A model generated the notes under the pieces. That model was not told where the DNA came from. It did not search any database and was given only the letters and a program-made list of their open reading frames with translations. This document shows, in pieces, positions 33,055-41,988 of a DNA stretch of 64,000 nucleotides (positions within the stretch are counted from its first letter, which is position 1; every line of letters begins with the position of its first letter). The translations under genes and the position numbers were made by a program. Location: assembly GCA_031262695.1 (NCBI GenBank), contig JAISHF010000003.1, positions 1-64,000 on the forward strand, in the 5' to 3' direction. The DNA comes from Candidatus Nomurabacteria bacterium. GTDB lineage: Bacteria; Patescibacteriota; Saccharimonadia; Saccharimonadales; Saccharimonadaceae.

Positions 33055-33411
33055 ATGCTTGCGGCAAAATATCGTTTTCATTCCCGTGGCGGGGTGCAGG
33101 CGGTGTTGCGGCATGGTAAAACGGAGCGGGGTGAGAGAATCTCGCTTGTCTGGATGAAAAATCGGCGTGGCGGCACGCGATTTGGCGTGGTGATTAGTAA
33201 AAAAGTCTTAAAGTCGGCGGTAGGGCGGAATCGGGTGCGGCGGCGGGTTTATGAGGTATTGCGCGAGTGGCTTGCCGAGCAAGCGAAGCGAAACGGCTTT
33301 CCGCCAAAATTGGATGCATTGGTAATATTATATAGTGCCGATTTCCGCGAGACGGAGTTTACGGAGTTTAAGCAGCAGATTGTGGGGTTGCTGGAAAAAG
33401 CGGCCAAATAG
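33055..33411 (+). CDS. rnpA: Ribonuclease P protein component
   Basis: 118-aa basic protein that supports the RNase P RNA in tRNA 5' maturation. RFGVVISKKVLKSAVGRNRVRRRVYEVLRE contains the RNR-type motif (VGRNRVRRR). It starts 5 nt after rpmH. The RNase P RNA gene is not in the window. Confidence 0.95.
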   Translation: MLAAKYRFHSRGGVQAVLRHGKTERGERISLVWMKNRRGGTRFGVVISKKVLKSAVGRNRVRRRVYEVLREWLAEQAKRNGFPPKLDALVILYSADFRETEFTEFKQQIVGLLEKAAK

Positions 33412-33442
33412 CGGGTGGCGAAAGTTGGCGGCGTGGGGTGGC

Positions 33443-33471
33443 TTGTAAAATTGCTAGCCCCGTGATATAGT
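33443..33471 (+). promoter_or_regulatory. yidC promoter, leaderless type
   Basis: TTGTAA (33443-33448), 17 bp, TATAGT (33466-33471), then exactly 6 nt to the yidC ATG. Gives yidC-jag their own start besides read-through from rpmH. Confidence 0.65.
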
Positions 33472-33477
33472 CTTGAT

Positions 33478-34422
33478 ATGAGTATTTGGGATTTGGTGGT
33501 CGTGCAACCGATTTTTAACCTGCTTTTGGCGGTTTATCAGTTGGTGGGCGATTTTGGTGTGGCGGTGATTATCTTCACCCTACTGGTAAAATTGGCGATG
33601 TGGCCACTGATGAAAAAGCAACTTTATCAAGCGCGGCTGATGCGCAAGCTGCAGCCAGAATTGGCGGAGATTAAAAAGCGTTGCAAGGGCAACAAGCAGA
33701 TGGAAAGTTTGCAGATGATGGAACTTTATAAGCGACATAACGCCAAACCGTTTGCGTCTATCTTGACGTTGGTGATTCAACTGCCGATTTTTATCGCGAT
33801 TTATGGGGTGGTGCGGAATGCGCTGTCTAGCCAAGAGGCGGTGGCGAAGTTTGCTTATGGGTTTATGCATAACTGGTCGCGGGTGGCGGAGCTTTTGAAC
33901 AATTTTGATGAGTTTGCGCCGAAGATGTTTGGGCTAGTGGATTTGCGGGCGACACCGTTGCCGCTTGCGACTTTGAGCGCGGGGGTGCTGCTGCTGATTA
34001 CGATTGGGTCGGCGGTGTTGCAATATGTAATGACCAAACAAAATATGCCAAAGCGTGAAAATAAGCGGACTTTGAAGCAGATTATGCAGGAGGCGGCGGA
34101 CGGTAAGGAGGCTGACCAGAGCGAGGTGAACGAGATTGTGCAGGGGCGAATGGCGTTTATGATGCCGCTGATGATGTTATTTATTATGATTCAGTTGCCG
34201 GGGGCGATTATTTTGTATTATTTTATGTCCAACTTGGTGTCGGTGATGCAGCAGAAGATGATTTTGAACAAAGATTTGGATACGATGGAGAATTTGGCTG
34301 ACAAAAAGGTGCTCAAAGAATTGCGGGAGATTCAAGAGGGTGAGATTGTTGAACGACAGGGAGAGAAGACGGTTACAAGAGTGAAACTTGCGGATAAAAA
34401 GAGCAAGAAGAAAGGAAAATGA
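33478..34422 (+). CDS. yidC: Membrane protein insertase YidC/OxaA
   Basis: 314 aa with five or so transmembrane segments. AVIIFTLLVKLAMWPLMKKQ (the conserved positively charged groove region), IQLPIFIAIYGVVRNAL and the MMLFIMIQLPGAIILYYFMS region identify YidC/Oxa1. It lacks the large periplasmic domain of Gram-negative YidC, so it is the Gram-positive-like short form. A Lys-rich tail follows the last helix. Overlaps jag (ATGATG). Confidence 0.95.
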   Translation: MSIWDLVVVQPIFNLLLAVYQLVGDFGVAVIIFTLLVKLAMWPLMKKQLYQARLMRKLQPELAEIKKRCKGNKQMESLQMMELYKRHNAKPFASILTLVIQLPIFIAIYGVVRNALSSQEAVAKFAYGFMHNWSRVAELLNNFDEFAPKMFGLVDLRATPLPLATLSAGVLLLITIGSAVLQYVMTKQNMPKRENKRTLKQIMQEAADGKEADQSEVNEIVQGRMAFMMPLMMLFIMIQLPGAIILYYFMSNLVSVMQQKMILNKDLDTMENLADKKVLKELREIQEGEIVERQGEKTVTRVKLADKKSKKKGK

Positions 34423-34877
34423 TGAATAGGGAAGAATCAATTCGCTTTGCGACGAAGTTTTTGGAGGATATGATTTCGTTTTTTGGGGTGAATGTGGCGG
34501 TGCGGTCTACGGCGGAGGACGAGGTGATTCATTTGGCGGTGCCGTCTAGCACTTTGAATGCAGTGTTGATTGGGCGGAACGCTGAAACTTTGCGGGGTTT
34601 GCAGAATTTGGTGGCGGCGGCGTTGGCGCAAAAAGAGGCGGCTTTGACACGGGTGAATATAGATGTGGCGGGCTATAAGGAGCAGCGGGCGGCGCATATT
34701 GAGACGCGGGCGCGCGACTGGGTGGAGCGGGTGCGGCGTGAGGGGCGTGTGGAATTGGAGTTGAATGCGGCAGATCGGCGAGTGGTGCATAAATATATTG
34801 AGGATATTTCGGATATTGAGGGGCATTCTGAGGGCGAAGGCCGTGAGCGAAAACTGATTTTGACGCTGAAAAAGTAG
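34419..34877 (+). CDS. jag: Jag/KhpB-like RNA-binding protein (KH-R3H)
   Basis: 152 aa. A KH domain (about 20-80, with LIGRNAETLRGLQNLV in place of the GxxG loop context) is followed by an R3H domain (ADRRVVHKYIEDISDIEGHSEGE). The N-terminal Jag_N domain of firmicute homologues is missing. It overlaps yidC by 4 bp in the usual rnpA-yidC-jag order. Confidence 0.93.
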   Translation: MMNREESIRFATKFLEDMISFFGVNVAVRSTAEDEVIHLAVPSSTLNAVLIGRNAETLRGLQNLVAAALAQKEAALTRVNIDVAGYKEQRAAHIETRARDWVERVRREGRVELELNAADRRVVHKYIEDISDIEGHSEGEGRERKLILTLKK

Positions 34878-34883
34878 CCCCGT

Positions 34884-34912
34884 TTGCTATTGGGGCGAAA
34901 AAGGCATATAAT
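34884..34912 (+). promoter_or_regulatory. Promoter of the LexA-like gene
   Basis: TTGCTA (34884-34889), 17 bp, TATAAT (34907-34912), then 6 nt to the ATG at 34919. Confidence 0.65.
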
Positions 34913-34918
34913 ATATAT

Positions 34919-35239
34919 ATGAAGCCGACAAAAAAGCAGCAGCAGATTTTGGATTACATTGACCATTTTCGGGCGGAGCAAGGTGGGGTGGCGCCGACCT
35001 ATCGCGAGATTATGTTTGGGCTGGGTTATGCGTCGGTGGCGACAGTGGCGGAGCATATCAAGAATTTGACTGATAAGGGGTTGCTTGTGAAGAAGGATTT
35101 TGAGCCGAGGTCGGTGGCAGTGCCGCGGGAGAGTGTGTTTGAGGTGGATTTTTTAGGTGAGATTGCCAAGCGACGCGGGCGGGGCGAAGATGATGATGCG
35201 GATATTTTGCAGGCGGCGTGGAAAATTTTGACGGATTAG
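34919..35239 (+). CDS. LexA-like winged-helix protein lacking the peptidase domain
   Basis: 106 aa. MKPTKKQQQILDYIDHFRAE and PTYREIMFGLGYASVATVAEHIKNLTDKGLL match the LexA N-terminal DNA-binding domain. The S24 autoprotease domain with its Ser-Lys dyad and Ala-Gly cleavage site is absent; only about 40 unrelated residues follow. It could bind SOS-like operators without being inactivated by RecA. This is not a frameshift remnant of a visible longer gene: the next gene starts 40 nt later and is unrelated. Leaderless-type promoter. Confidence 0.8.
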   Translation: MKPTKKQQQILDYIDHFRAEQGGVAPTYREIMFGLGYASVATVAEHIKNLTDKGLLVKKDFEPRSVAVPRESVFEVDFLGEIAKRRGRGEDDDADILQAAWKILTD

Positions 35240-35244
35240 GCGGG

Positions 35245-35273
35245 TTGCGATTTTGGCTATGGTAAAGTATAAT
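35245..35273 (+). promoter_or_regulatory. LCP gene promoter, leaderless type
   Basis: TTGCGA (35245-35250), 17 bp, TATAAT (35268-35273), then exactly 6 nt to the ATG at 35280. Confidence 0.7.
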
Positions 35274-35279
35274 AAATAA

Positions 35280-36416
35280 ATGATGAAACGCAAGAGTAAA
35301 CCGTTGTCGGCAGAAGATTTGGACCATGGGGCAGACGAGCCAGAGTTGGTGGCGCTAACACCAAAGGGTAAGCGGGCGAAAAAACATATTGCGCGCTGGG
35401 TGATATTGGGCGTGGTCTTGTTGCTTTTGATGAGCATCGGGTTTTTGGTGTTTGTGGTGTCGCAAGATTTGGGCAAATCTTTTGGTGGCAATATTTTTGG
35501 GCTGCTTGGCAAAGAAACTTTGCGTGAGGATGCCAATGGGCGGACGAATGCGTTGATTTTTGCGACGAGCGGCTATCAGCCAGATGGGTCGGACCATGAT
35601 AACGGTAGCGGTATCTTGACGGATTCGATTATGGTGGTTTCGGTTGACCAAGAGACGGGTGAGAGGTTCACGCTTTCGGTGCCGCGCGATTTGTATGTGC
35701 AATATGACTGTGGGGGCGGCAGAATAAATGGGGTTTATGCTTGCGCAGTTCGTAAAGGTAAGACGGAATCAGAGGCGGCCGATTCGCTGGTGCGCAAGGT
35801 AAGCGAGGTTACGGGGATTGAGATTCAGTATGTGGCGCATATAGACTTTACGGTGGTGAAGGAGTTAATTAATCGTGTGGGCGGCGTGGACATTACGATC
35901 CCGCACGATATGGCGGACTATGGATGCGGGTTTAAATATAGCAAGGATCAGGTGGTGCATATGGATGGTGAGCTGGCGATTTGTTTTTCGCGGGCGCGCA
36001 ATCATCATGGGGGATATGGGATTCCGAACGATTTTGAAAGAGGCAAAAACCAACAACGAGTGCTTAGAGCATTGCAGGTGGCGGCGTTAAATGATGGCAA
36101 ATTATTGAACCCGACGGCGGCGTTAAAGGCAGTAGATTCTTTGGGGGATAATTTGCGGACTAACGTGCAGACGAATGAAATCCGTACGGCGTTGGAGTTG
36201 GTGCAGAACAAGGCGGGAGGCGAAGACCGTGGCGAATATGCTTTTATGGATAGTGCGCGCAAAGTATACCTACTGCGTGATGAATGCACTGTTTCAACTG
36301 CTGAGGAGGCTTGCGGGGCAAATGGTGGGCAGATGATTTTAGTGCCAGCCGGCACGACAGATTGGTATGATTATAGCAAAATCCATGAGTATTTTGCTGG
36401 CGTGATTGCGAAATAG
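35280..36416 (+). CDS. LytR-CpsA-Psr (LCP) family protein
   Basis: Membrane-anchored enzyme of the family that attaches glycopolymers to peptidoglycan. One N-terminal transmembrane helix (about 39-62) precedes the LCP domain: TDSIMVVSVD, FTLSVPRDLYV, GGRINGVYA, GGVDITIP and the Arg/Asp-rich CFSRARNHHGGYGIPNDFER. Length 378 aa. It indicates that surface glycopolymers are anchored to the wall of this cell. Confidence 0.92.
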   Translation: MMKRKSKPLSAEDLDHGADEPELVALTPKGKRAKKHIARWVILGVVLLLLMSIGFLVFVVSQDLGKSFGGNIFGLLGKETLREDANGRTNALIFATSGYQPDGSDHDNGSGILTDSIMVVSVDQETGERFTLSVPRDLYVQYDCGGGRINGVYACAVRKGKTESEAADSLVRKVSEVTGIEIQYVAHIDFTVVKELINRVGGVDITIPHDMADYGCGFKYSKDQVVHMDGELAICFSRARNHHGGYGIPNDFERGKNQQRVLRALQVAALNDGKLLNPTAALKAVDSLGDNLRTNVQTNEIRTALELVQNKAGGEDRGEYAFMDSARKVYLLRDECTVSTAEEACGANGGQMILVPAGTTDWYDYSKIHEYFAGVIAK

Positions 36417-36456
36417 CAGGTGAGATAAAAGACATTTTTCCCTTAGGGTGTTTGGC

Positions 36457-36484
36457 TTGCATTTTGTTTTTTAGGGTATATAAT
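36457..36484 (+). promoter_or_regulatory. Promoter of the 222-aa membrane protein gene
   Basis: TTGCAT (36457-36462), 16 bp, TATAAT (36479-36484). The leader contains AGGGGGA before the ATG at 36515. Confidence 0.7.
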
Positions 36485-36514
36485 ATAAACATAAATAAGG
36501 CATAGGGGGAAAAT

Positions 36515-37183
36515 ATGCAAGCACAAAATGGGCAAAAGAGTATAGTTAAGGGGCTGGTCGCATCTCTTGCGGGCGGCAGTTTTTTTGCGGGGTTAAGTAT
36601 CGCAACAAGTATTGGGCTATTGGCAAAAGTGACGCCGACTTTGGTTTCGCCATTTGGGATTATCTTTGATGGCGCAGGGCAAAACTGGCAACTTTTGACA
36701 TGGGTGTCGTTTGCGATTGCGGCGATTCTATTAGCGGTCGTGCCATTTATTTTGGCGAAAAAAGTAACGGACGGCGAAGTGGTCAAGGCGGAGTTTGCTA
36801 AGGGTGCAAAAGTGCTTTGGGCAGTTGTGGCTTTGAACGGCTTTTTGGCGATTGCGACGATTTTGATGTCGCTCTTCTCGCTCGGTATTGAGGGCATGAG
36901 CGAAAAGGCAGCCAGCGCGATGCAGAAGCAATACTGGCTTGGCACATTTGTGCCGGTTTTGGTTGCGGCATTGGTGAATGGTGTGGGCGCGTTTTTCTTG
37001 GGTGCAATTGCGAAGGGTAAAATGGCTTTGATGAACACCTTTAAGATTGCAAGCATTGTGATTGCAGGTGTGGCAGTGGTTTTGATGGTGGTAGCAAGTT
37101 TGGTGACTTTACACCCGAAGAAGGGTAGCGATAGCAATGACGTTTATAATGCCAACAGTATTTTGAAAGATTTGGGGCTCTAA
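36515..37183 (+). CDS. Unknown four-helix membrane protein, 222 aa
   Basis: Four hydrophobic segments (about 15-37, 60-85, 108-135, 150-200) with short loops and no recognised family. AGGGGGA acts as ribosome site. It is immediately followed (no gap) by the 598-aa surface protein, so the two are probably made together and may form a membrane pair. Confidence 0.72.
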   Translation: MQAQNGQKSIVKGLVASLAGGSFFAGLSIATSIGLLAKVTPTLVSPFGIIFDGAGQNWQLLTWVSFAIAAILLAVVPFILAKKVTDGEVVKAEFAKGAKVLWAVVALNGFLAIATILMSLFSLGIEGMSEKAASAMQKQYWLGTFVPVLVAALVNGVGAFFLGAIAKGKMALMNTFKIASIVIAGVAVVLMVVASLVTLHPKKGSDSNDVYNANSILKDLGL

Positions 37184-38980
37184 ATGGCAGATAGCGTATT
37201 TGGTGGCGGCGTGAAAGCACCGGCTGCAGAGGGCGGAGTATTTAGCGAGGCAACAAAGCCAGCTACAAATGGGGGCGTGTTTAGCGGTGGGGCGTCTAGT
37301 GCGCCAGTAGCGAAAGCTGCTGCGCCAGCCACGAGTGTAAATGCGCCTGCTGTTGATACGGCTTTTGGCGCGAGTGCGCCAAAAGAGAAAAGGCCGTTGC
37401 CGTGGAAGCGGATTCTAAAAATTGGCGTGCCGATTTTGGCGGGGCTAGCGATTGTTGGTGGTGCTTTGGCGGCCGTGCTGGTATATAATAGCGACGACAA
37501 GATTATTGGCGACGCGATGGCTAATTTGTTTAAGGATAACGACGCTAAGGTAGACGGCGAACTTACGGCATCTAATCTTAATAGCGATGGCGACAAGTTG
37601 AGCGTGAAGTTTGCGATTACGGCACGGACGGATGAGGCGGGCAAAAACAGCGACCTTGGTGTTGAGGTTAAGGTGCGGCCGACGGTTGCGAGCGTAGAGG
37701 CGCTAGACGGCTCAAAGGAATTTTCTAGCACGGTGAACGTGGCATATGTGAACGAGAGTATTTTTGCAAAGATAGACTACTTGCAAGTTTTGGAGCAAGT
37801 GATGTCGGCGATGGCACCAGATAGCGAGCCGATAGAGTGGCCAGAAGAGCCGATAGAGTGGCCAGAAGAGGCGACAAAATACAATAACCGCTGGCTGATG
37901 GTATCAAACGAGACGTTGACGCAATTTATAGATAGCGAAAACGAGGATTTGCAGGCTTGCTTGCAAAAGCAGGGCAACGATTTGCGAGGCAACAAGAAGG
38001 CTGCACGTGAACTTTACAAGATTTTGACGACCGTCGTGAAGTTTGAGCGCGAAAGCAAAAAGAGTGGCGTGGCGACGTATGCTGTGGAGCCTTCTAGTGA
38101 ATTAGCGGACTACTATGCATTTTTGACAAGTGTGCGTGATAGCAAGATTGTGGCGAATGCTGTAGAGTGCGGCAATAACTATCAAGATGGTTTTGCTGAT
38201 GATTTCAAGGAGATGCTAGACGAAGCTATTAAGGCTTATGACGAGATGACTGATTCAGAGCGTGAGAATGCCGAGAAATCGCTACAAGATATGCTGAAAG
38301 TATTCCCAGAGATTACGATGCAGATTAGCACAAAGACACGGCGATTTGTTGGGCTGGAAATTAAAGGTTCAGTTGAGGATGCGAACCTAGAATTGAAGCT
38401 GGCTATTGAGAGCAAGCACGCAAAGAATATTGTGGTTGAAGCGCCAAGCGACGTGTTAGAACTGACCGCGAGCGACCTGAACGGCTTGCAGAATATTGAC
38501 TTGGGCAGCCTTTTGAACTCGGGCAAGACGGCGGCGCAACGGGCTGAGGTTGATCGTGTGGTAGCACAAATTGCGGCCTATAAAACGGCGAATAGCGACG
38601 CGTTGCCAAAGCTAGTGTTGGGGTCAAGTGGTAAAGTAGAGGCGACGGATGCGTTTTTTGCTGAGTATCTTAATAAAGATGGCGTTTGGGATACGACTTT
38701 TACTCTGCGGTTGTTAAACGACGATGACAGCACGGAGTTCCCAAATTCGTATTCAGCAATGACGAACAGCGGGCCTTTCTACTTGCGTGAGTATAATGAT
38801 GGCGAATATAACGCGATTGAATATTCTCGCTATGGTGATACAAATGGTGATGTCTGGTTAATCTATGGTGCCGAGTGCGATGCGGAGAGCGAAAATGATA
38901 CCGTGAAGCGTGCGGCGGGCAGTAATGCGGCGGCAGTTTTGACCCATTTAGGCAATAGCGAATATTACTGCGCATCATAA
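37184..38980 (+). CDS. Unknown membrane-anchored surface protein, 598 aa
   Basis: N-terminal 65 residues are low complexity with repeated GGVFS motifs, probably cytoplasmic. A single transmembrane helix (about 77-101, IGVPILAGLAIVGGALAAVLVY) follows, then a large extracytoplasmic domain. It carries a tandem EPIEWPE repeat (encoded by a 21-bp duplication at 37826-37867) and a few cysteines. No family recognised. The ATG follows the previous stop directly. Confidence 0.72.
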   Translation: MADSVFGGGVKAPAAEGGVFSEATKPATNGGVFSGGASSAPVAKAAAPATSVNAPAVDTAFGASAPKEKRPLPWKRILKIGVPILAGLAIVGGALAAVLVYNSDDKIIGDAMANLFKDNDAKVDGELTASNLNSDGDKLSVKFAITARTDEAGKNSDLGVEVKVRPTVASVEALDGSKEFSSTVNVAYVNESIFAKIDYLQVLEQVMSAMAPDSEPIEWPEEPIEWPEEATKYNNRWLMVSNETLTQFIDSENEDLQACLQKQGNDLRGNKKAARELYKILTTVVKFERESKKSGVATYAVEPSSELADYYAFLTSVRDSKIVANAVECGNNYQDGFADDFKEMLDEAIKAYDEMTDSERENAEKSLQDMLKVFPEITMQISTKTRRFVGLEIKGSVEDANLELKLAIESKHAKNIVVEAPSDVLELTASDLNGLQNIDLGSLLNSGKTAAQRAEVDRVVAQIAAYKTANSDALPKLVLGSSGKVEATDAFFAEYLNKDGVWDTTFTLRLLNDDDSTEFPNSYSAMTNSGPFYLREYNDGEYNAIEYSRYGDTNGDVWLIYGAECDAESENDTVKRAAGSNAAAVLTHLGNSEYYCAS

Positions 38981-39003
38981 AAATTCAGCCTTCTTAGCTA
39001 AGA

Positions 39004-39036
39004 GAAATCGGCAAAAATAAACTTTGCCGATTTCTT
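39004..39036 (+). terminator. Intrinsic terminator before uvrA
   Basis: GAAATCGGCAAA (39004-39015) pairs perfectly with TTTGCCGATTTC (39023-39034), followed by TT. Confidence 0.82.
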
Positions 39037-39062
39037 GCAAGGCGAAGCCAGTTTTCAGCATA

Positions 39063-39091
39063 TTGACTTTTTGAGGTATTTGTGATACAAT
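39063..39091 (+). promoter_or_regulatory. uvrA promoter, leaderless type
   Basis: TTGACT (39063-39068), 17 bp, TACAAT (39086-39091), then 6 nt (GGGGGA) to the ATG at 39098. No palindromic LexA-type operator is evident. Confidence 0.8.
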
Positions 39092-39097
39092 GGGGGA

Positions 39098-41932
39098 ATG
39101 GAAAGCATAATTTCGGTAAGAGGGGCCAGACAACACAACCTCAAGGATATAAACGTGGACATCCCGCGGGAGAAGTTCGTGGTGATTACTGGCGTTTCGG
39201 GGTCGGGAAAGTCAAGTTTGGCATTTGATACAATTTATGCTGAGGGGCAGCGGCGCTATGTGGAGAGCCTTTCTAGTTATGCGCGGCAGTTTTTGGGGGT
39301 TATGGATAAGCCTGATGTGGACCATATTTCGGGTTTGTCGCCGGCGATTTCGATTGATCAAAAATCAACTTCGCGCAATCCGCGCTCAACTGTGGCGACA
39401 GTAACGGAAGTTTATGATTATCTGCGACTTTTATTTGCGCGAGCAGGTGTGCCGCATTGCCCGATTTGTGGGCGCGTGGTGGCAAAGCGAAGCATTGAAG
39501 ATATCACGAATGAAGTCTTAGAAACGCCCGATGGCACAAAGATGATTATCTTGGCGCCGATTGTGCAGGCGAAAAAGGGTGAGTTTCAGCATATCCCTGA
39601 GCAATATATGAGTAAGGGTTTTGTGCGGGCGCGAATTGACGGGATTATTTATGCGCTGGATGAGTTTCCTGAGTTAGAAAAAATGAAAAAGCACACGATT
39701 GAAATCGTGATTGACCGCTTGACAATGGACAAGGAATTGGTGGCACGGGTGGCGCAGTCGGTAGAGCAAGCACTGGAAGTTGGTGATGGGGTTATGCAGG
39801 TAATGTTCCCTGATGAAGACGATTGGATAACGGTTTTTTCGCAAAAATATGCCTGTCCAGTGGACCCTGATGTGATGATTCCTGATCTGGAGCCACGGCT
39901 GTTTAGTTTTAACTCGCCACAAGGGGCGTGCGAAACTTGCACGGGGTTAGGGGTGCGACTAGAAATTGACCCTGAACTCGTGCTAAATAAAAATTTGACT
40001 CTGTCTGAGGGGGCGATTCGGCCGTTTAATCGTATCAACCAAGATTCTTGGTGGGTGAAAAAGTTGGCGGCGGTGGGTAAAAAGCACGGTTTTGATATTA
40101 AGACGCCGGTGCGTGAATTTAATGATGAAATTATTGAAAAAATTCTTTATGGCACGGGCGAGGATAAATATAAAATGGTGGTTGGCGGGCACGGTAAGTG
40201 GGGCGACGGAGCGAGTTATGAGTCAACTTATGAGGGGGTGATTCCGAATTTGGAGCGACGCTATCGCGAGACGGATAGCGACTTTATGCGCAAGGATATT
40301 GAGCGGTTTATGCGGACAGAAAAGTGCGTGGCTTGTCAGGGTGACCGTTTGAAGCCAGTGGTGCTTGCGGTGCGAATTGGCGAGCAGAACATTATGGATA
40401 TTTGCAAGATGGACGTAGATACGGCGTTGCAATATTTTGCGGGTATAATGGAAAAACTCGACACGACGCAAAAGTTGGTGGCGGAGCCGATTGTGAAAGA
40501 GATCTCGGAGCGGGTTGGGTTTATGCAGAATGTTGGCTTGGGCTATATTGAATTGGCGCGGGCGGCGAACACTTTGAGCGGCGGTGAGGCGCAGCGGATT
40601 CGGCTTTCTACGCAAATTGGATCGGGCTTGCAAGGGGTGTTGTATGTGCTGGATGAGCCGTCAATTGGCTTACACCAGCGCGATAATGAGAAGTTGATTG
40701 AGGCGTTGAAGCGGTTGCGCGATATTGGCAATTCGGTGATTGTAGTAGAGCACGACGAAGATACGATTCGGGCGGCGGATTTTTTGGTGGATATTGGGCC
40801 ACGGGCGGGGGTGCATGGCGGCGAGGTCGTGGCGGCGGGGACGCCAATAGAAGTAGCGAAAAATCCGAAGAGTTTGACGGGGCAATTCCTGAGTGGGGCG
40901 CGAAAAATTGCTGTGCCGAAAAAACGACGGCAAATTGGCGATAAGTTTTTGGAAGTTTGGGGGGCACGCGAGAATAATCTGAAAAACCTTAATGTGAAGT
41001 TCCCGCTCGGCGTGATGACGGCGGTAACTGGTGTTTCGGGGTCAGGCAAAAGCACGCTCGTGAATGATATTTTGGCGAATGAACTTTTGGCGGAATTGCA
41101 GCGGGCGCAAACGGTGGCGGGGGCGCACGATAAAATTACAGGTGTGGATAATTTGGACAAGATAATCGTGATTGATCAAAGCCCGATTGGGCGGACGCCG
41201 CGAAGCAACCCGGCGACTTATACGGGAATTTGGAACTATGTGCGTGAGTTGTTTGCGGGGTTGCCTGAGGCGGAGATGCGTGGCTATAAAGCGGGGCGGT
41301 TTAGTTTTAATGTTAAGGGCGGGCGATGCGAGCACTGTCAGGGTGATGGTGTAATTAAAATTGAAATGCACTTTTTGCCGGATATTTTTGTGGAATGTGA
41401 TGTCTGCCACGGCAAACGCTATAACCGTGAAGCATTGGAAGTGAAGTTTAAGGGTAAGAGTATCGCTGACGTGCTGGCGATGACGGTGGATGAGGCGGCA
41501 GAGTTTTTTGTAAACTTTCCGGCGATTGCGAATAAACTAAAAACTTTGCAGCGGGCAGGGCTCGGCTATATTGGGCTGGGGCAGCCGGCAACAACTTTGA
41601 GCGGTGGTGAAGCGCAGCGGATTAAACTGGCAACTGAACTTGCGCGGCCGAACACGAATAAGACGTTATATATTTTGGACGAGCCGACGACGGGCTTGCA
41701 TAGTGAGGATGTACAGAAACTTTTGGAACTATTGAATGGTTTGATGACGGGCGGCAACTCAATGATTATCATTGAGCATAACTTGGATGTGATCAAAACG
41801 GCTGACTATATTATAGACTTAGGGCCAGAGGGTGGCGCGAATGGTGGACAAATTGTTGCGACTGGCACACCAGAACAAGTGGCGGCTAATCCGAAGTCGG
41901 CGACGGGTGTTTTTTTGAAAAAAGTCTTGTAG
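39098..41932 (+). CDS. uvrA: Excinuclease ABC subunit A
   Basis: Damage-sensing ATPase of nucleotide excision repair, 944 aa, full length. Two ABC modules: Walker A GVSGSGKSSLAFDTIYAEG near residue 33 and GVSGSGKSTLVNDIL near 650, with signatures NTLSGGEAQRIRLSTQI and TTLSGGEAQRIKLATEL. The zinc modules CPICG, GACETCTG and CEHCQGD with CDVCHGK are intact. UvrC is 3.6 kb downstream; uvrB is not in the window. Confidence 0.97.
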   Translation: MESIISVRGARQHNLKDINVDIPREKFVVITGVSGSGKSSLAFDTIYAEGQRRYVESLSSYARQFLGVMDKPDVDHISGLSPAISIDQKSTSRNPRSTVATVTEVYDYLRLLFARAGVPHCPICGRVVAKRSIEDITNEVLETPDGTKMIILAPIVQAKKGEFQHIPEQYMSKGFVRARIDGIIYALDEFPELEKMKKHTIEIVIDRLTMDKELVARVAQSVEQALEVGDGVMQVMFPDEDDWITVFSQKYACPVDPDVMIPDLEPRLFSFNSPQGACETCTGLGVRLEIDPELVLNKNLTLSEGAIRPFNRINQDSWWVKKLAAVGKKHGFDIKTPVREFNDEIIEKILYGTGEDKYKMVVGGHGKWGDGASYESTYEGVIPNLERRYRETDSDFMRKDIERFMRTEKCVACQGDRLKPVVLAVRIGEQNIMDICKMDVDTALQYFAGIMEKLDTTQKLVAEPIVKEISERVGFMQNVGLGYIELARAANTLSGGEAQRIRLSTQIGSGLQGVLYVLDEPSIGLHQRDNEKLIEALKRLRDIGNSVIVVEHDEDTIRAADFLVDIGPRAGVHGGEVVAAGTPIEVAKNPKSLTGQFLSGARKIAVPKKRRQIGDKFLEVWGARENNLKNLNVKFPLGVMTAVTGVSGSGKSTLVNDILANELLAELQRAQTVAGAHDKITGVDNLDKIIVIDQSPIGRTPRSNPATYTGIWNYVRELFAGLPEAEMRGYKAGRFSFNVKGGRCEHCQGDGVIKIEMHFLPDIFVECDVCHGKRYNREALEVKFKGKSIADVLAMTVDEAAEFFVNFPAIANKLKTLQRAGLGYIGLGQPATTLSGGEAQRIKLATELARPNTNKTLYILDEPTTGLHSEDVQKLLELLNGLMTGGNSMIIIEHNLDVIKTADYIIDLGPEGGANGGQIVATGTPEQVAANPKSATGVFLKKVL

Positions 41933-41988
41933 GATTTAGAAAACAATTTATGGAATTGTAGGCCAAGAATTTTAGGATTTGCGGAGCG

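Noticed and set aside
36244-37137. Minus-strand open frame of 297 codons over the LCP and 222-aa genes
   Set aside because: It spans two well-supported + strand genes and their promoter, and its sequence is the antisense of membrane helices.
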